DNA of 64,000 bases from an uncultured Pelagibacteraceae bacterium. Its GTDB lineage: Bacteria > Pseudomonadota > Alphaproteobacteria > Pelagibacterales > Pelagibacteraceae. The stretch lies in contig CACDZM010000001.1 of NCBI GenBank assembly GCA_902557215.1, positions 186,001 through 250,000 of the forward strand. Direction: 5' to 3'. Each line of letters starts with the position of its first letter. Position 1 is the stretch's first letter. Made by a program: the position numbers and the translations under genes. Below the pieces are notes generated by a model, which searched no databases, was not told the origin of the DNA, and saw only the letters and a program-made list of their open reading frames with translations. Shown piece after piece: positions 53,798-63,287 of the stretch.

Positions 53798-54808
53798 TTA
53801 TTTAACTGCTAAAGCCATTTCCATCAGCTTATCGCCACCTGGAACTTTATCAGCAAATGCTTTATGAGAAGATTTTTTTGCAATCTCTACCCATGCAGCA
53901 TGGTCTTTTGCATCCATGTATACTAATTTTACACCTGCAGCTTTATAAGCATCTTCAAACTTTTTATCTAAGTTTTCTACTTGAGCTGTCATGTATTTCT
54001 CAGCAACTTTTCCTGCCTTCATTAAAGCTTTTTGTTGCTTAGAATTTAGAGCATCAAAAGACTTTTTCGACATCAAAATTGGCTCATACATAAACCATAG
54101 ACCAAATTTTCCTGGAGGAGTAGCACATGAAACTTGTTCATAAATTTTGTAACTTACAAAACTTCCTGAACTTGTATTAGCACCTGTTAATACACCAGTT
54201 TGTAAACCTGTGTAAATTTCAGATGAAGGCATACTTTGTATACCAGCTCCTGCTGCCTCTAACATTTGGTTAAATGCTTTTCCAGCAGCTCTCATAACTT
54301 GACCTTTTGCATCGCTAGGATTTTTTATACATTTTGTTTTTGAAGCAAAACCACCTCCTAACCAAGCATCAGATAAAACTACAACACCAGCATCGTTAAT
54401 GATTTTTTTAATCTCAGTCATCATTGGACCTTTATTAAATCTTAACGCATGGTCGTGATTTTTCACTGTTCCTGGCATTAAAGTTGCGTCAAATTCTGGA
54501 TGGAATTTTGATGCATATGCTAATGGGAAAGCTGAAATATCCAACTGACCTGTTGTCATTGGTTTCCATTGCTCTTTTGGTTTATATAATGATTTAGCTG
54601 GATAAATTCTGATATCTATTCCAACGTTTGCTTTTTTGACTTCATCAGCAATGATTTGAACCATTTCATGACGTGGGTCAAAAGATCCATCAGCTCTTGG
54701 TGTTCCAGGCCACTGGTGACTTGCTTTTAGCGTAACCGCATAAGCAGAACCAATAGTAGTAAATACAAAAACTAATGAAGTAAAATATAAAGATATTCTT
54801 TTTAACAT
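53798..54808 (-). CDS. dctP: TRAP transporter substrate-binding protein (DctP), second system
   Basis: 336 residues with a signal peptide (cleavage near SAYA-V). TLKASHQWPG and the Arg in VMRAAGKAFN (the carboxylate-holding position) match the DctP family. Substrate is not defined; with malonyl-CoA decarboxylase in the operon and a CoA-transferase divergent, a C3 or C4 dicarboxylate is possible. First gene of the operon. Confidence 0.9.
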   Translation of the reverse strand: MLKRISLYFTSLVFVFTTIGSAYAVTLKASHQWPGTPRADGSFDPRHEMVQIIADEVKKANVGIDIRIYPAKSLYKPKEQWKPMTTGQLDISAFPLAYASKFHPEFDATLMPGTVKNHDHALRFNKGPMMTEIKKIINDAGVVVLSDAWLGGGFASKTKCIKNPSDAKGQVMRAAGKAFNQMLEAAGAGIQSMPSSEIYTGLQTGVLTGANTSSGSFVSYKIYEQVSCATPPGKFGLWFMYEPILMSKKSFDALNSKQQKALMKAGKVAEKYMTAQVENLDKKFEDAYKAAGVKLVYMDAKDHAAWVEIAKKSSHKAFADKVPGGDKLMEMALAVK

Positions 54809-54906
54809 TATTTTTTCCCTCTATTGTTATTTTTAATATTTCAATTAAAGTGAACTTATTAATAAGAGTCAAGTCGTCAAAAACTCATGAGATTATTTAA
54901 TAATAT

Positions 54907-56052
54907 ATGGATGGACCATTAAAAAACCTACTTGTAGTTGATTTAACAAGAGTATTGGTAGGCCCCTACTGCACAATGATATTATCAGATTTGGGCGCAA
55001 GAGTAATTAAAGTTGAAGCCCCAGAAATTGGAGATGATTCTAGAAAATTTGGACCTTTTATCAAAGATTATTCTGCTTATTTCATGTCTTTGAATAGAGG
55101 AAAAGAAAGTATCGCTTTAAATTTAAAGAATAATGAAGATAAAAAAATTTTTGATAAAATTTTATCTAAAGCAGATATTTTAGTTGAAAATTTTAAACCA
55201 GGAACTTTGGAAAAATGGGGGTACGGTTGGAAAGATGTATGTAAAAAATATCCTAAACTGATCTATGCATCTGCCTCGGGTTTTGGTCAGACAGGTCCAT
55301 TAAAAGAATTGCCAGCTTACGACATGGTGGTTCAAGGTATGGGTGGGTTAATGAGTGTTACAGGACAACCAGATTCTGAACCAACCAGAGTTGGTACATC
55401 AATTGGAGATATAACAGCTGGACTTTTCACAGCAATTGGAATTAACGCTGCTCTTTATGATAGACAAAAAACAGGCAAAGGAATGTTCATAGATGTTTCA
55501 ATGCTTGATTGTCAAATTGCTATATTAGAAAATGCAATAGCTCGTTATCTATCTAAAAATGAAATTCCAAAACCAATGGGATCACGTCATCCATCGATTG
55601 CGCCGTTTGAAGCCTTTAAGACAAAAGATAGCTATATAATAATTGCAGCTGGAAATGATAAACTTTTTGAAAAACTTTGTAATCTTCTAAAGATTTCAGA
55701 GTTAATTAATAATCCAAAATTTTCAAACAATTCATCTAGAGCAAAAAATATGGATGAACTTAAAAAAATTTTAGAGGAGAAATTATCAAGTAAAAAAACA
55801 AGTGATTGGGTTAATGAAATGGAAAAAGATAGAATTCCATGCGGACCAATTTTTAATATTAAAGAGGCTGTTGAAAACCCTCAAGTAGAGTCTAGAAACA
55901 TGATTGTTAAAGCGTTTCACAAAGTTGTTGGGGATTTTAAATTAGCAGGCAACCCAATTAAGATGTCTTCTTATAAAGACGAAAAAACAAGGGGCGACAT
56001 ACCTGATTTAGATGAACATCGACAAAAGATTATAAAGGAGTTTAGTAATTAG
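54907..56052 (+). CDS. Class III CoA-transferase (CaiB/BaiF family)
   Basis: 381 residues. Landmarks are LTRVLVGPYCTMILSDLGA at the start, FGPFIKD, SLNRGKES, VENFKPGT and YDMVVQGMGG (its Asp, near residue 140, is the acyl-CoA-carrying residue by family knowledge). It moves CoA between a donor thioester and a free acid. It is divergent from the TRAP/malonyl-CoA decarboxylase operon (98-base gap), so it may activate malonate or its analogue. Confidence 0.88.
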   Translation: MDGPLKNLLVVDLTRVLVGPYCTMILSDLGARVIKVEAPEIGDDSRKFGPFIKDYSAYFMSLNRGKESIALNLKNNEDKKIFDKILSKADILVENFKPGTLEKWGYGWKDVCKKYPKLIYASASGFGQTGPLKELPAYDMVVQGMGGLMSVTGQPDSEPTRVGTSIGDITAGLFTAIGINAALYDRQKTGKGMFIDVSMLDCQIAILENAIARYLSKNEIPKPMGSRHPSIAPFEAFKTKDSYIIIAAGNDKLFEKLCNLLKISELINNPKFSNNSSRAKNMDELKKILEEKLSSKKTSDWVNEMEKDRIPCGPIFNIKEAVENPQVESRNMIVKAFHKVVGDFKLAGNPIKMSSYKDEKTRGDIPDLDEHRQKIIKEFSN

Positions 56053-56057
56053 TTATT

Positions 56058-56585
56058 CTAGGAATTTGAGGTATCAGTATCATCAACTGCTTCATCTTCG
56101 CTTTCAGAGACTTGTTCTAATGACACGTCTGCTTGATCTAACTCTGTATCATCAGATAATGATGCATCTGCTACCTCTGGTTTAGCTGTCTCTGATAATT
56201 CTGCTAAATCTTCTTTGGATACTTGAATTTTTTCAGGAGTTTTTCTTGCTCGTTTAGATGGTAAAATTGGAGCACCACTTTTTGAAATTTCACCCTTATA
56301 TAAACTCTCAAAATCATCACCAATATCTTCATCATCTTCTGTACCTTCATCAACTTGCTCTACATGTTTACGCAATTTATATACTGCAGCCTCTGTTAAA
56401 TCTTGCACTTTCACATTTTCATTGGCTATTTCCCTCAGAGCAATGACGGTGTTTTTATCGTTGTCTCTATCAAGTGTCGGTTCAACACCTGAGCTTAGTT
56501 GTGCAGCTCTTTCTTTTGCAACTAAAACCAATTCATAGGGACTATCAACTTTATCAACACAATCTTCAACAGTAACTCTAGCCAT
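56058..56585 (-). CDS. rpoZ: RNA polymerase omega subunit (RpoZ) with a long acidic tail
   Basis: 175 residues. The first 75 match alphaproteobacterial omega: [36 protein letters not shown] tail of about 100 residues follows, rich in Asp and Glu, with a basic patch (PSKRARKT, about residues 117-124) in the middle. Most omega subunits are 70-130 residues. The protein stabilises the beta' subunit. The tail may contact other proteins or DNA-bound factors; no evidence here for a specific partner. Confidence 0.9.
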   Translation of the reverse strand: MARVTVEDCVDKVDSPYELVLVAKERAAQLSSGVEPTLDRDNDKNTVIALREIANENVKVQDLTEAAVYKLRKHVEQVDEGTEDDEDIGDDFESLYKGEISKSGAPILPSKRARKTPEKIQVSKEDLAELSETAKPEVADASLSDDTELDQADVSLEQVSESEDEAVDDTDTSNS

Positions 56586-56628
56586 GCGGAGTATCTACAC
56601 AGTGATCTTTAAAAAATCAAGGAGAATT

Positions 56629-57834
56629 TTATAAATACTTAGGATTCAGCTTATTTCTGACAAATAACAATAAGATGCCAGATAAAGCAATATAGATGAA
56701 TGATACAAAAGCAACCTGTTCAATTGAAAATCCTGTATCAATTAAAAGACCAAATAATGCAGTGCCAAATGCCGTTGAAAAAACCATTAATGCTGTAGTT
56801 AGGGCTTTTATGGAACCAATGTATCTTACACCATAAATTTCTGCCCATGTAGAGGAACCTAATACGTTTGCAAGTCCATTGGAAATACCAATCAAACCTA
56901 AAAATAAAAAAGCTGAAAATGAAATATCAAAATACATTAAGACTATAGTTGAAACTAATAATGGAATGTTCATAAAAATAAGTAATTTTCTACTTGTAAA
57001 TTTATCAATCAAAAACCCTGCAACAAGTAAAGTTATTACTGATAAAACAGAATAAACCATAAAAGATTGGGCAATTACATAAGTGCCCCACCCTTTAGAC
57101 TCCGTTATGAAAGACTGGTAAACAAATACGCCTGTTGCAATCCACGGCATTGCTAACATATTTAAACAAACAATATAAAATCGATAATCTTTCAGAACTT
57201 CAATTCTTTTCCATTGTTTTATTTTTTGATTAAATTCTTTTTTGTTTGTTTCCTCTCTAGACTCAAAATTTAAATTTTTTACTAGAAAAAAAGAAGTAAT
57301 TGGAAGAAAAATCAAAACTAAAATTGATATATATATCCAAATATTTTGCCAAGAGGTGATGGTAAGTAAATATACAATCAAAACAGGTAATATAAATTCA
57401 GCACTAGAGAGACCAAACCAGCTCGTACTTAAAGCTTTTCCTCTAGATTTTGTAAAATATCTTGAAATTGTTGTAGTTGCAGTATGAGACATCATACCTT
57501 GACCTGAAAATCTCATGAGAAAAATTGAAATAAACAGAAAAGTTATTGAAGAAATTTTTGAAAAGAAAAAACATGAAAAAGATAAAAGTAATGTAACAAA
57601 AAATGCAAATTTAAATATATTAATATCATCTATTTTTTTTCCAATCCAAATTAATAAAAAACTGCTCATTAAAGTTGCAGATGCATAAATTGTTCCAAAT
57701 TGTCCCTGGGTGATAGATAGTGCTTCTCTTATGCTAGAATTGAAAAGACCAAGAAAAAAACTCTGTCCAAAGCTAGAAAAAAATGTAAATATGAATCCAA
57801 ATATAATTACTTTTAAGCTTAAACTTTTAAACAT
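56629..57834 (-). CDS. MFS transporter
   Basis: 401 residues with 12 predicted membrane helices, of the oxalate/formate or NarK-like MFS groups. The loop after helix 2 reads WIGKKIDDINIFK, a divergent form of motif A. A cytoplasmic loop with Glu/Lys (ESREETNKKEFNQ) joins the halves. It is 43 bases after rpoZ in map order, and divergent from the dehydrogenase at 57846 with a gap of 11 bases. Substrate unknown. Confidence 0.83.
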   Translation of the reverse strand: MFKSLSLKVIIFGFIFTFFSSFGQSFFLGLFNSSIREALSITQGQFGTIYASATLMSSFLLIWIGKKIDDINIFKFAFFVTLLLSFSCFFFSKISSITFLFISIFLMRFSGQGMMSHTATTTISRYFTKSRGKALSTSWFGLSSAEFILPVLIVYLLTITSWQNIWIYISILVLIFLPITSFFLVKNLNFESREETNKKEFNQKIKQWKRIEVLKDYRFYIVCLNMLAMPWIATGVFVYQSFITESKGWGTYVIAQSFMVYSVLSVITLLVAGFLIDKFTSRKLLIFMNIPLLVSTIVLMYFDISFSAFLFLGLIGISNGLANVLGSSTWAEIYGVRYIGSIKALTTALMVFSTAFGTALFGLLIDTGFSIEQVAFVSFIYIALSGILLLFVRNKLNPKYL

Positions 57835-57845
57835 ATTAAAAAATT

Positions 57846-58715
57846 ATGAGTTGTAATGTTGCTTTCATAGGTCTTGGTGTCATGGGTTATCCAATGGCTG
57901 GTTATATATCAAAAGGTGGACATAATGTAACTGTTTTTAATAGAACAAAATCTAAAGCTGAAAAATGGATTAAAAATTACAAAGGTAAAATAGCTGTTAC
58001 TCCAGCTGAAGCTGCAAAAGATGCTGAATATATTTTTACCTGTGTTGGAAATGATAATGATTTAAGAGAAGTAACATTTGGAGACAACGGTGCATTTAAA
58101 ACAATTAAAAAAGGTTCAGTCTATATTGATAACACCACAGCGTCAGCAACAATTGCTAGAGAAATTTATGAATATGCAAAGAAAAATAGTTTTGGTGCGT
58201 TAGATGCTCCTGTATCTGGTGGACAAGCTGGTGCAGAGAATGGTGCATTAACAGTCATGATTGGTGGTGATCAAGCTGACTTTGATAAAGCAAAAGATAA
58301 AATTAATTGTTACAGCAAAAAAATGAAACTACTCGGTAAAGCGGGTTGTGGACAATTAGCTAAAATGGTTAATCAAATTTGTATAACAGGATTAGTTCAA
58401 GGATTATCTGAGGGAATCAACTTTGGAATGAAAGCTGGATTGAATATGGAAGATGTAATTGAAGTAATTTCAAAAGGTGCAGCACAGTCTTGGCAAATGG
58501 AAAACAGGTATAAAACAATGATTGATGATAAATTTGATTTTGGTTTTGCAGTAGACTGGATGAGAAAAGATTTAAAAATTGCTATGGATGAAGCCAAAAA
58601 TAACGGTTCATTATTGCCTGTTACAGAACTTGTGGATAAATTTTATGAGGAAGTCCAAAGTTTAGGTGGAAATCGTTGGGATACATCAAGTTTAATTAAA
58701 AGATTTAGAAAGTAA
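57846..58715 (+). CDS. Beta-hydroxyacid dehydrogenase family (3-HIBDH/tartronate semialdehyde reductase)
   Basis: 289 residues. Cofactor motif GLGVMGYPMAG (near residue 8), substrate-binding GALDAPVSGGQAGAENG (near 120), catalytic Lys in KMVNQICITG and late DLKIAMDEA. Members reduce or oxidise 3-hydroxyisobutyrate, tartronate semialdehyde or related acids. The substrate cannot be chosen. Followed after three bases by the FMN protein gene. Confidence 0.88.
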   Translation: MSCNVAFIGLGVMGYPMAGYISKGGHNVTVFNRTKSKAEKWIKNYKGKIAVTPAEAAKDAEYIFTCVGNDNDLREVTFGDNGAFKTIKKGSVYIDNTTASATIAREIYEYAKKNSFGALDAPVSGGQAGAENGALTVMIGGDQADFDKAKDKINCYSKKMKLLGKAGCGQLAKMVNQICITGLVQGLSEGINFGMKAGLNMEDVIEVISKGAAQSWQMENRYKTMIDDKFDFGFAVDWMRKDLKIAMDEAKNNGSLLPVTELVDKFYEEVQSLGGNRWDTSSLIKRFRK

Positions 58716-58718
58716 AGT

Positions 58719-59318
58719 ATGCAACCAGCATACTACGAGGATTTAATAGAAATTCAAAATAAGTATTGGTCTATGTTAGATGATGCTGTAACTAACAGAG
58801 GTTCTCCTTTTAGAATTCCTGTTTTCATTTGTACTCATCAAGATGAAGTTGATGGCAGAATTGTTGTTCTTAGAAAATCAGATAGAGCAAATAATTTGTT
58901 ACAATTTCATACTGATTTAAGATCACCAAAAGTAGATATTCTAAAAAAAAATAATAAAGCTTCACTAGTTTTTTATGATAAAGAAGAAAAGATACAATTG
59001 AGAGTAAAAGTTGAATGTGAAGTAAATAATCAAAATTCTACAACAGAAGAATCTTGGAAAAAAACCCAACATATAAGTCGAAGATGTTATTTGACTGATA
59101 GTCCCCCCGGGACTACATCAGAAAATCCAACATCAGGAATGATATCTAAATTAGAGGATTTCGATTACACAATGGAGCAAAGTGAGGAAGGTTATAAAAA
59201 CTTTACAGTAATTAAATGTAAAATAAAATCTATTGAATGGTTATATCTTGCTGCAAAAGGACATCGAAGAGCGAAATTTGACTTAATTACAAAAAAAAAT
59301 TTTTGGCTAGTTCCTTAA
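58719..59318 (+). CDS. Pyridoxamine 5'-phosphate oxidase family flavoprotein
   Basis: 199 residues with the split-barrel FMN fold: DGRIVVLRKSDRANNLLQFHTDLRSPK in pieces at 50-76, then SLVFYDKEEKIQLRVKVECEV, and a C-terminal IEWLYLAAKGHRRAKF. The RxxxW-type end of true PdxH is replaced by HRRAKF. Such proteins act as oxidases or as FMN/haem-binding reductases. It is three bases after the dehydrogenase and converges on the tautomerase. Confidence 0.82.
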   Translation: MQPAYYEDLIEIQNKYWSMLDDAVTNRGSPFRIPVFICTHQDEVDGRIVVLRKSDRANNLLQFHTDLRSPKVDILKKNNKASLVFYDKEEKIQLRVKVECEVNNQNSTTEESWKKTQHISRRCYLTDSPPGTTSENPTSGMISKLEDFDYTMEQSEEGYKNFTVIKCKIKSIEWLYLAAKGHRRAKFDLITKKNFWLVP

Positions 59319-59319
59319 A

Positions 59320-59760
59320 TTAACTTTCAATAGCTGATAATTTTTTCTTTAATTTTGATGGTAAACTCGTAAACCACTCATTTTCTTTTCCCGACTCCGG
59401 TAAAACTGCACCGTATTCGATCATCTGAGATGGAGGTAGGTCATTAATATAAACCCAAACTTGAGTTTCATCTAATATTGAATTTTTTACTAATATATCT
59501 TTTAAATCTGAAATTAATTTGTCTTTCACTGATTTTGATCTCCCAGCTCTTATTTGACCAAACAAAAAAATCGATGGTTCTTTAACTTTTTTTCCACCCA
59601 TGAAATGATTATTCTTTTTTGTTTTGTTGAATATCACTTGGGTAAAATATGTATTAGCACCTGTTACAACATTATGAACTTTAGTGATACCTTCAGCTAA
59701 TTTTTTTTGTTGTTTTGATGAAATACTAAAGTTTGAGCTTGTAACTGTATAAGTTGGCAT
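59320..59760 (-). CDS. Tautomerase family protein
   Basis: 146 residues with the 4-oxalocrotonate tautomerase fold. After removal of the initiator Met the expected catalytic Pro is residue 2 (MPTYTV). A second unit follows with GQIRAGRSKSVKDKLI. It is a two-domain-length tautomerase, as in cis-CaaD/malonate semialdehyde decarboxylase-like proteins, with unknown substrate. Five bases from the gamma carbonic anhydrase gene. Confidence 0.82.
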   Translation of the reverse strand: MPTYTVTSSNFSISSKQQKKLAEGITKVHNVVTGANTYFTQVIFNKTKKNNHFMGGKKVKEPSIFLFGQIRAGRSKSVKDKLISDLKDILVKNSILDETQVWVYINDLPPSQMIEYGAVLPESGKENEWFTSLPSKLKKKLSAIES

Positions 59761-59765
59761 AAAAA

Positions 59766-60278
59766 TTAAAATATAGATTTAGAATATTTTTTCCAATTAT
59801 CTTGATAGTGCTTTGTGTTTTCAAATACGGCTTTTTTTTCTTCCTCGGTCACTTCTCTCACTACTTTTCCTGGAGAACCAACAACCAATGAATTATCTGG
59901 AATTACTTTATTTTCAGTAATTAAAGCTTTTGCTCCAATAATACAATTTTTACCAATTTTTGCATTATTTAGAATTACTGCACCTATACCAATTAAACTA
60001 TTATCTCCAACTGTGCATCCATGAAGCATAACAAGATGTCCAACGGTTACGTCTTTTCCAACTTTTAAAGGGCAGCCTGGATCTGTATGCAAAACACATC
60101 CATCTTGTACGTTTGATCCTTCCCCAATATGAATATTTTCAATATCTCCTCTTAACGTTGCATTAAACCAAATGCTAGTATTTTTTTCTAAAGTAACATC
60201 ACCGATTACTACTGCGTTTGGGGCAACCCAATTTTCGCCTGAGTTTTTTGGTTTTTTATCTTTCAAATCGTAAAACAT
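59766..60278 (-). CDS. Gamma-class carbonic anhydrase family protein
   Basis: 170 residues of left-handed beta-helix hexapeptide repeats. The zinc histidines are H64, H81 and H86 ([17 protein letters not shown]), and [18 protein letters not shown] precedes them. It converts CO2 and bicarbonate or acts as a transferase-like PaaY. The protein forms trimers. It lies divergent from the thioredoxin-like gene (20-base gap). Confidence 0.88.
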   Translation of the reverse strand: MFYDLKDKKPKNSGENWVAPNAVVIGDVTLEKNTSIWFNATLRGDIENIHIGEGSNVQDGCVLHTDPGCPLKVGKDVTVGHLVMLHGCTVGDNSLIGIGAVILNNAKIGKNCIIGAKALITENKVIPDNSLVVGSPGKVVREVTEEEKKAVFENTKHYQDNWKKYSKSIF

Positions 60279-60298
60279 AATTTATATATTATTACATT

Positions 60299-60853
60299 AT
60301 GCCAATACAAACTCCAATATGTGATTTCGGTCAAAAGGCTTATGACTTCAGGCTTAAATCGACTGAAAATAAAATAATTTCTCTAAATGATATTAAAGGT
60401 GACAATGGAACTTTGATAATGTTCATTTGTAACCACTGTCCATATGTAAAAGCGGTAACTAAAGATATAGTTGAAGATTGTAATAAATTGAAAAAAATTG
60501 GTATTAATTCAGTTGCAATATGTTCAAATGATGCAGAAAATTATCCAGAGGACTCTTTTGAAAACATGATTGAATTTGCAAAAAGAAACCAATTTAGCTT
60601 TCCATATTTAAGTGATGAGTCTCAAAAGATCGCTAAAACCTATGATGCAGTATGTACACCTGATTTTTTTGGTTATAATAAAAATTTAGAGCTTCAATAT
60701 AGAGGTAGGCTAAGAAAATTAAAAAATTTAATTCCACAAAGAGATGGTGATAGTGACTTATTAGAAGCAATGAGACAAATAGCTGAAACTGGTAAAGGAC
60801 CAAAGTATCAAGTCCCAAGTGCTGGATGTGGTATTAAGTGGAAAAATAATTAA
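60299..60853 (+). CDS. Thioredoxin-fold AhpC/TSA-like protein
   Basis: 184 residues. The N-terminal FMFICNHCPYVKAV-like segment has C44 and C47, a CxxC that resembles thioredoxin-like redoxins. The rest has SFENMIEFAKRNQFSFPYLSDES, RDGDSDL and a C-terminal PSAGCGIKWK, typical of a peroxiredoxin-like thiol protein group. It reduces disulfides or peroxides; target unknown. Its stop overlaps the GT4 start by one base. Confidence 0.85.
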   Translation: MPIQTPICDFGQKAYDFRLKSTENKIISLNDIKGDNGTLIMFICNHCPYVKAVTKDIVEDCNKLKKIGINSVAICSNDAENYPEDSFENMIEFAKRNQFSFPYLSDESQKIAKTYDAVCTPDFFGYNKNLELQYRGRLRKLKNLIPQRDGDSDLLEAMRQIAETGKGPKYQVPSAGCGIKWKNN

Positions 60854-61935
60854 TGTATATAATCACTACAAGATCTTTTCCACCAGAAATAGGGGGTATG
60901 CAAAGTTTAATGTGGGGTCTATCAAAAGAGATGTCAAAAAACTTTATGATTAAAGTCTTTGCTGATTATCATGAAAATCACAAAGAATTTGACGGCAATG
61001 TAAATTTTTCTATTGAAAGAGTGGGTGGAATTAAATTTTTAAGAAAAATAAGAAAAGCTCAATTAATTAATGAGTTTCTTAAAAATAGTAAAGTTCAAGG
61101 AATTATCGCTGATCATTGGAAGAGTTTAGAATTGATCAAATCTAGTAGAAAGAAATATTGTCTTATTCATGGTAAAGAAATTAATCATCCAAAAGATAGC
61201 TCACAGAATAAAAGGATTATAAAAGTATTAGACAAAGTTGATAAAGTAATTGCGAATTCTGAGTATACCAAAGAACTAGCTATTAGTATTGGTATTAATC
61301 CTGCTAAAGTTGTTGTTATTAACCCTGGAGTAAACCCTCCTAAAGAACTCGACAAAAAATCTTTGGATAAAGTTGAAAGTTTATTAAAGATAAAAACACC
61401 ACGTCTCATTACTGTTTCGAGATTTGACAAAAGAAAAAATCATGAAAAAATATTAATGGCTTTAAGAAACTTAAAGCAAATTTATTCAAATATAGTTTAT
61501 ATTTGCATAGGTTATGGTGAAGAGGAAAAAAATATTAAGAACTTAGTAAAAGAACTTGATTTAGGTTCACAGGTAATGTTTTTTAAAGAAATTAGCGATG
61601 ATTTAAAAAATGCTTTAATAGCAAAGTCAAATATATTTGTAATGCCTTCGATTGTTCACAAAAAGTCTGTCGAGGGTTTTGGAATAGCATATATAGAAGC
61701 TGGTCAATACGGTGTTGCTTCGTTAGGAGGTAAAGATGGAGGTGCATCTGATGCTATCAAACATAATACAACGGGATTAATTTGTGATGGAAATGAGCTT
61801 GAAGATATTTATTCATCTTTAAGTTTAATGTTAGAGAATAAAAAATATTCAGAGTTAGGGAAAAATGCTAAAGAATATTCTTCTAAATTTAGTTGGTCTA
61901 ACATTATAGAAAGCTACAAAAAAATATTACAATAA
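60853..61935 (+). CDS. GT4-family glycosyltransferase
   Basis: 360 residues. Two Rossmann domains: RSFPPEIGGMQSLMWGL at the start (acceptor side), VSRFDKRKNHE near 193 and EGFGIAYIEAG near 275 (donor-side EX7E motif: E at FGIAYIEAG). A retaining transferase with a nucleotide-sugar donor. It overlaps the convergent GT9 gene by nine bases. These two and DUF6165 suggest surface glycan or LPS assembly. Confidence 0.88.
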   Translation: MYIITTRSFPPEIGGMQSLMWGLSKEMSKNFMIKVFADYHENHKEFDGNVNFSIERVGGIKFLRKIRKAQLINEFLKNSKVQGIIADHWKSLELIKSSRKKYCLIHGKEINHPKDSSQNKRIIKVLDKVDKVIANSEYTKELAISIGINPAKVVVINPGVNPPKELDKKSLDKVESLLKIKTPRLITVSRFDKRKNHEKILMALRNLKQIYSNIVYICIGYGEEEKNIKNLVKELDLGSQVMFFKEISDDLKNALIAKSNIFVMPSIVHKKSVEGFGIAYIEAGQYGVASLGGKDGGASDAIKHNTTGLICDGNELEDIYSSLSLMLENKKYSELGKNAKEYSSKFSWSNIIESYKKILQ

Positions 61936-62865
61936 ATCTAGTAACCTTTCAAAAACTTTATTTGCACTTAGATTATTCAAATCTGTCACTTGTATTGATT
62001 TAAAATTTTCTCTTTCAATACTTACTTTATGAGCAGTAGTATGTTTTCCAAATAAAGTTAAGCCTTTTGCTGCAACATGTGCGGCTATGTGTGCTGGACC
62101 AGTATCATTAGCAACGACAAATGAGCTTTCCTTGATTAGAGATGTTAATTGAGACACGTTTAAGGCTTTATCATTATCTAAAATAATTTTTGCATCAAAT
62201 TTTTTAGCTTCATCTATTTCTTTTGGACCGGGTGCTATAATAACTTTATAATCTGTTTCAAACTTGTCTTTAATCAATTTAATTAGCTCATCGAAGTAAG
62301 GCCATTTTTTAACTGATAGATGTGGAGAACAAAAAGGAAATAATATAATATATTTTTGTAAATCATATTTTCTTTTTATTTCATCAATTTCTGAGCAAGC
62401 CCAACTAAAATTAGGTTTAAGTGTATTAATTGTATTTAATCCAGAGTCTTTTAATTGATGGTTAAATCTATCTAGTACTGAGCCTTTATCAAATTTTTCT
62501 TTATCTGTGTCCTCTGGTAAAGTTGTTTTGGTACTAGACCAAATATCTTTATTGGCTTTTGGGAAAAGAATATTTTTATAAAAAGAAGTCCTTGAGGAGT
62601 TTTGAAGATCAAAAACTTTTGAGAAATTATACTTCTTAAGCTCTCGCATTAAAAAATATAAATAGATCAAATTATATTTTGGTAATCTTTTGTCTAAGAT
62701 CACCTCATTTACGTAAGGATTTTTCTTGAATAATTCAAAGTAAGGTTTTGTTGTCATTAAATATATTTTACTATTTTTGTGATTCTCAGATATGTCTTGA
62801 ATAGCACCACTTGCTTGAGCTATATCTCCTAATGATCCGTGTTTTATAATTAAAATATTAGACAT
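61927..62865 (-). CDS. GT9-family heptosyltransferase-like protein
   Basis: 312 residues. The start ILIIKHGSLGDIAQASGAIQ is typical, and the C-terminal half has VVANDTGPAHIAAHVAAKGLTLFG for ADP-heptose binding (DTGPxH). It probably adds heptose to LPS inner core. It lies divergent from the DUF6165 gene (32-base gap) and convergent with GT4. Confidence 0.9.
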   Translation of the reverse strand: MSNILIIKHGSLGDIAQASGAIQDISENHKNSKIYLMTTKPYFELFKKNPYVNEVILDKRLPKYNLIYLYFLMRELKKYNFSKVFDLQNSSRTSFYKNILFPKANKDIWSSTKTTLPEDTDKEKFDKGSVLDRFNHQLKDSGLNTINTLKPNFSWACSEIDEIKRKYDLQKYIILFPFCSPHLSVKKWPYFDELIKLIKDKFETDYKVIIAPGPKEIDEAKKFDAKIILDNDKALNVSQLTSLIKESSFVVANDTGPAHIAAHVAAKGLTLFGKHTTAHKVSIERENFKSIQVTDLNNLSANKVFERLLDLL

Positions 62866-62897
62866 AATTATAACAAGATAGCACAGTATTAAATTTT

Positions 62898-63287
62898 ATG
62901 AATAAAATTATAGTAGAAGTTTCAATTGGAGAACTTTTAGATAAGATTTCAATTTTAGAGATTAAAAAGGGAAAGATAAAAGATACTGAAAAATTAAAAT
63001 TTATTAATAACGAGCATTCTATTTTAAAAGATCAATTAGAGAATAATATAAAGTATGATGATAAACTTAAAAAACTTTACCAATCACTTAAAGAAATAAA
63101 CTCTAAACTTTGGTTAATTGAAGATGAAAAAAGGTTATGTGAAAAAAAAAAAGATTTTGGAGAAAAATTCATTAAACTATCAAGAGATGTTCACTTTTTA
63201 AATGACGACCGTGCAAAAATAAAATTAGAAATCAATAATCATACTGGTTCAAAAATAAAAGAAATCAAAGAATATACAAAATATTAA
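62898..63287 (+). CDS. DUF6165 family protein
   Basis: 129 residues, all-alpha and highly charged (EIKKGKIKDTEKL, LWLIEDEKRLCEKK). The start VEVSIGELLDKISILEIKKGK is the DUF6165 signature. In many marine genomes it occurs in glycan clusters; its function is unknown. It lies beside a heptosyltransferase and converges on the ABC permease by a four-base overlap. Confidence 0.8.
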   Translation: MNKIIVEVSIGELLDKISILEIKKGKIKDTEKLKFINNEHSILKDQLENNIKYDDKLKKLYQSLKEINSKLWLIEDEKRLCEKKKDFGEKFIKLSRDVHFLNDDRAKIKLEINNHTGSKIKEIKEYTKY

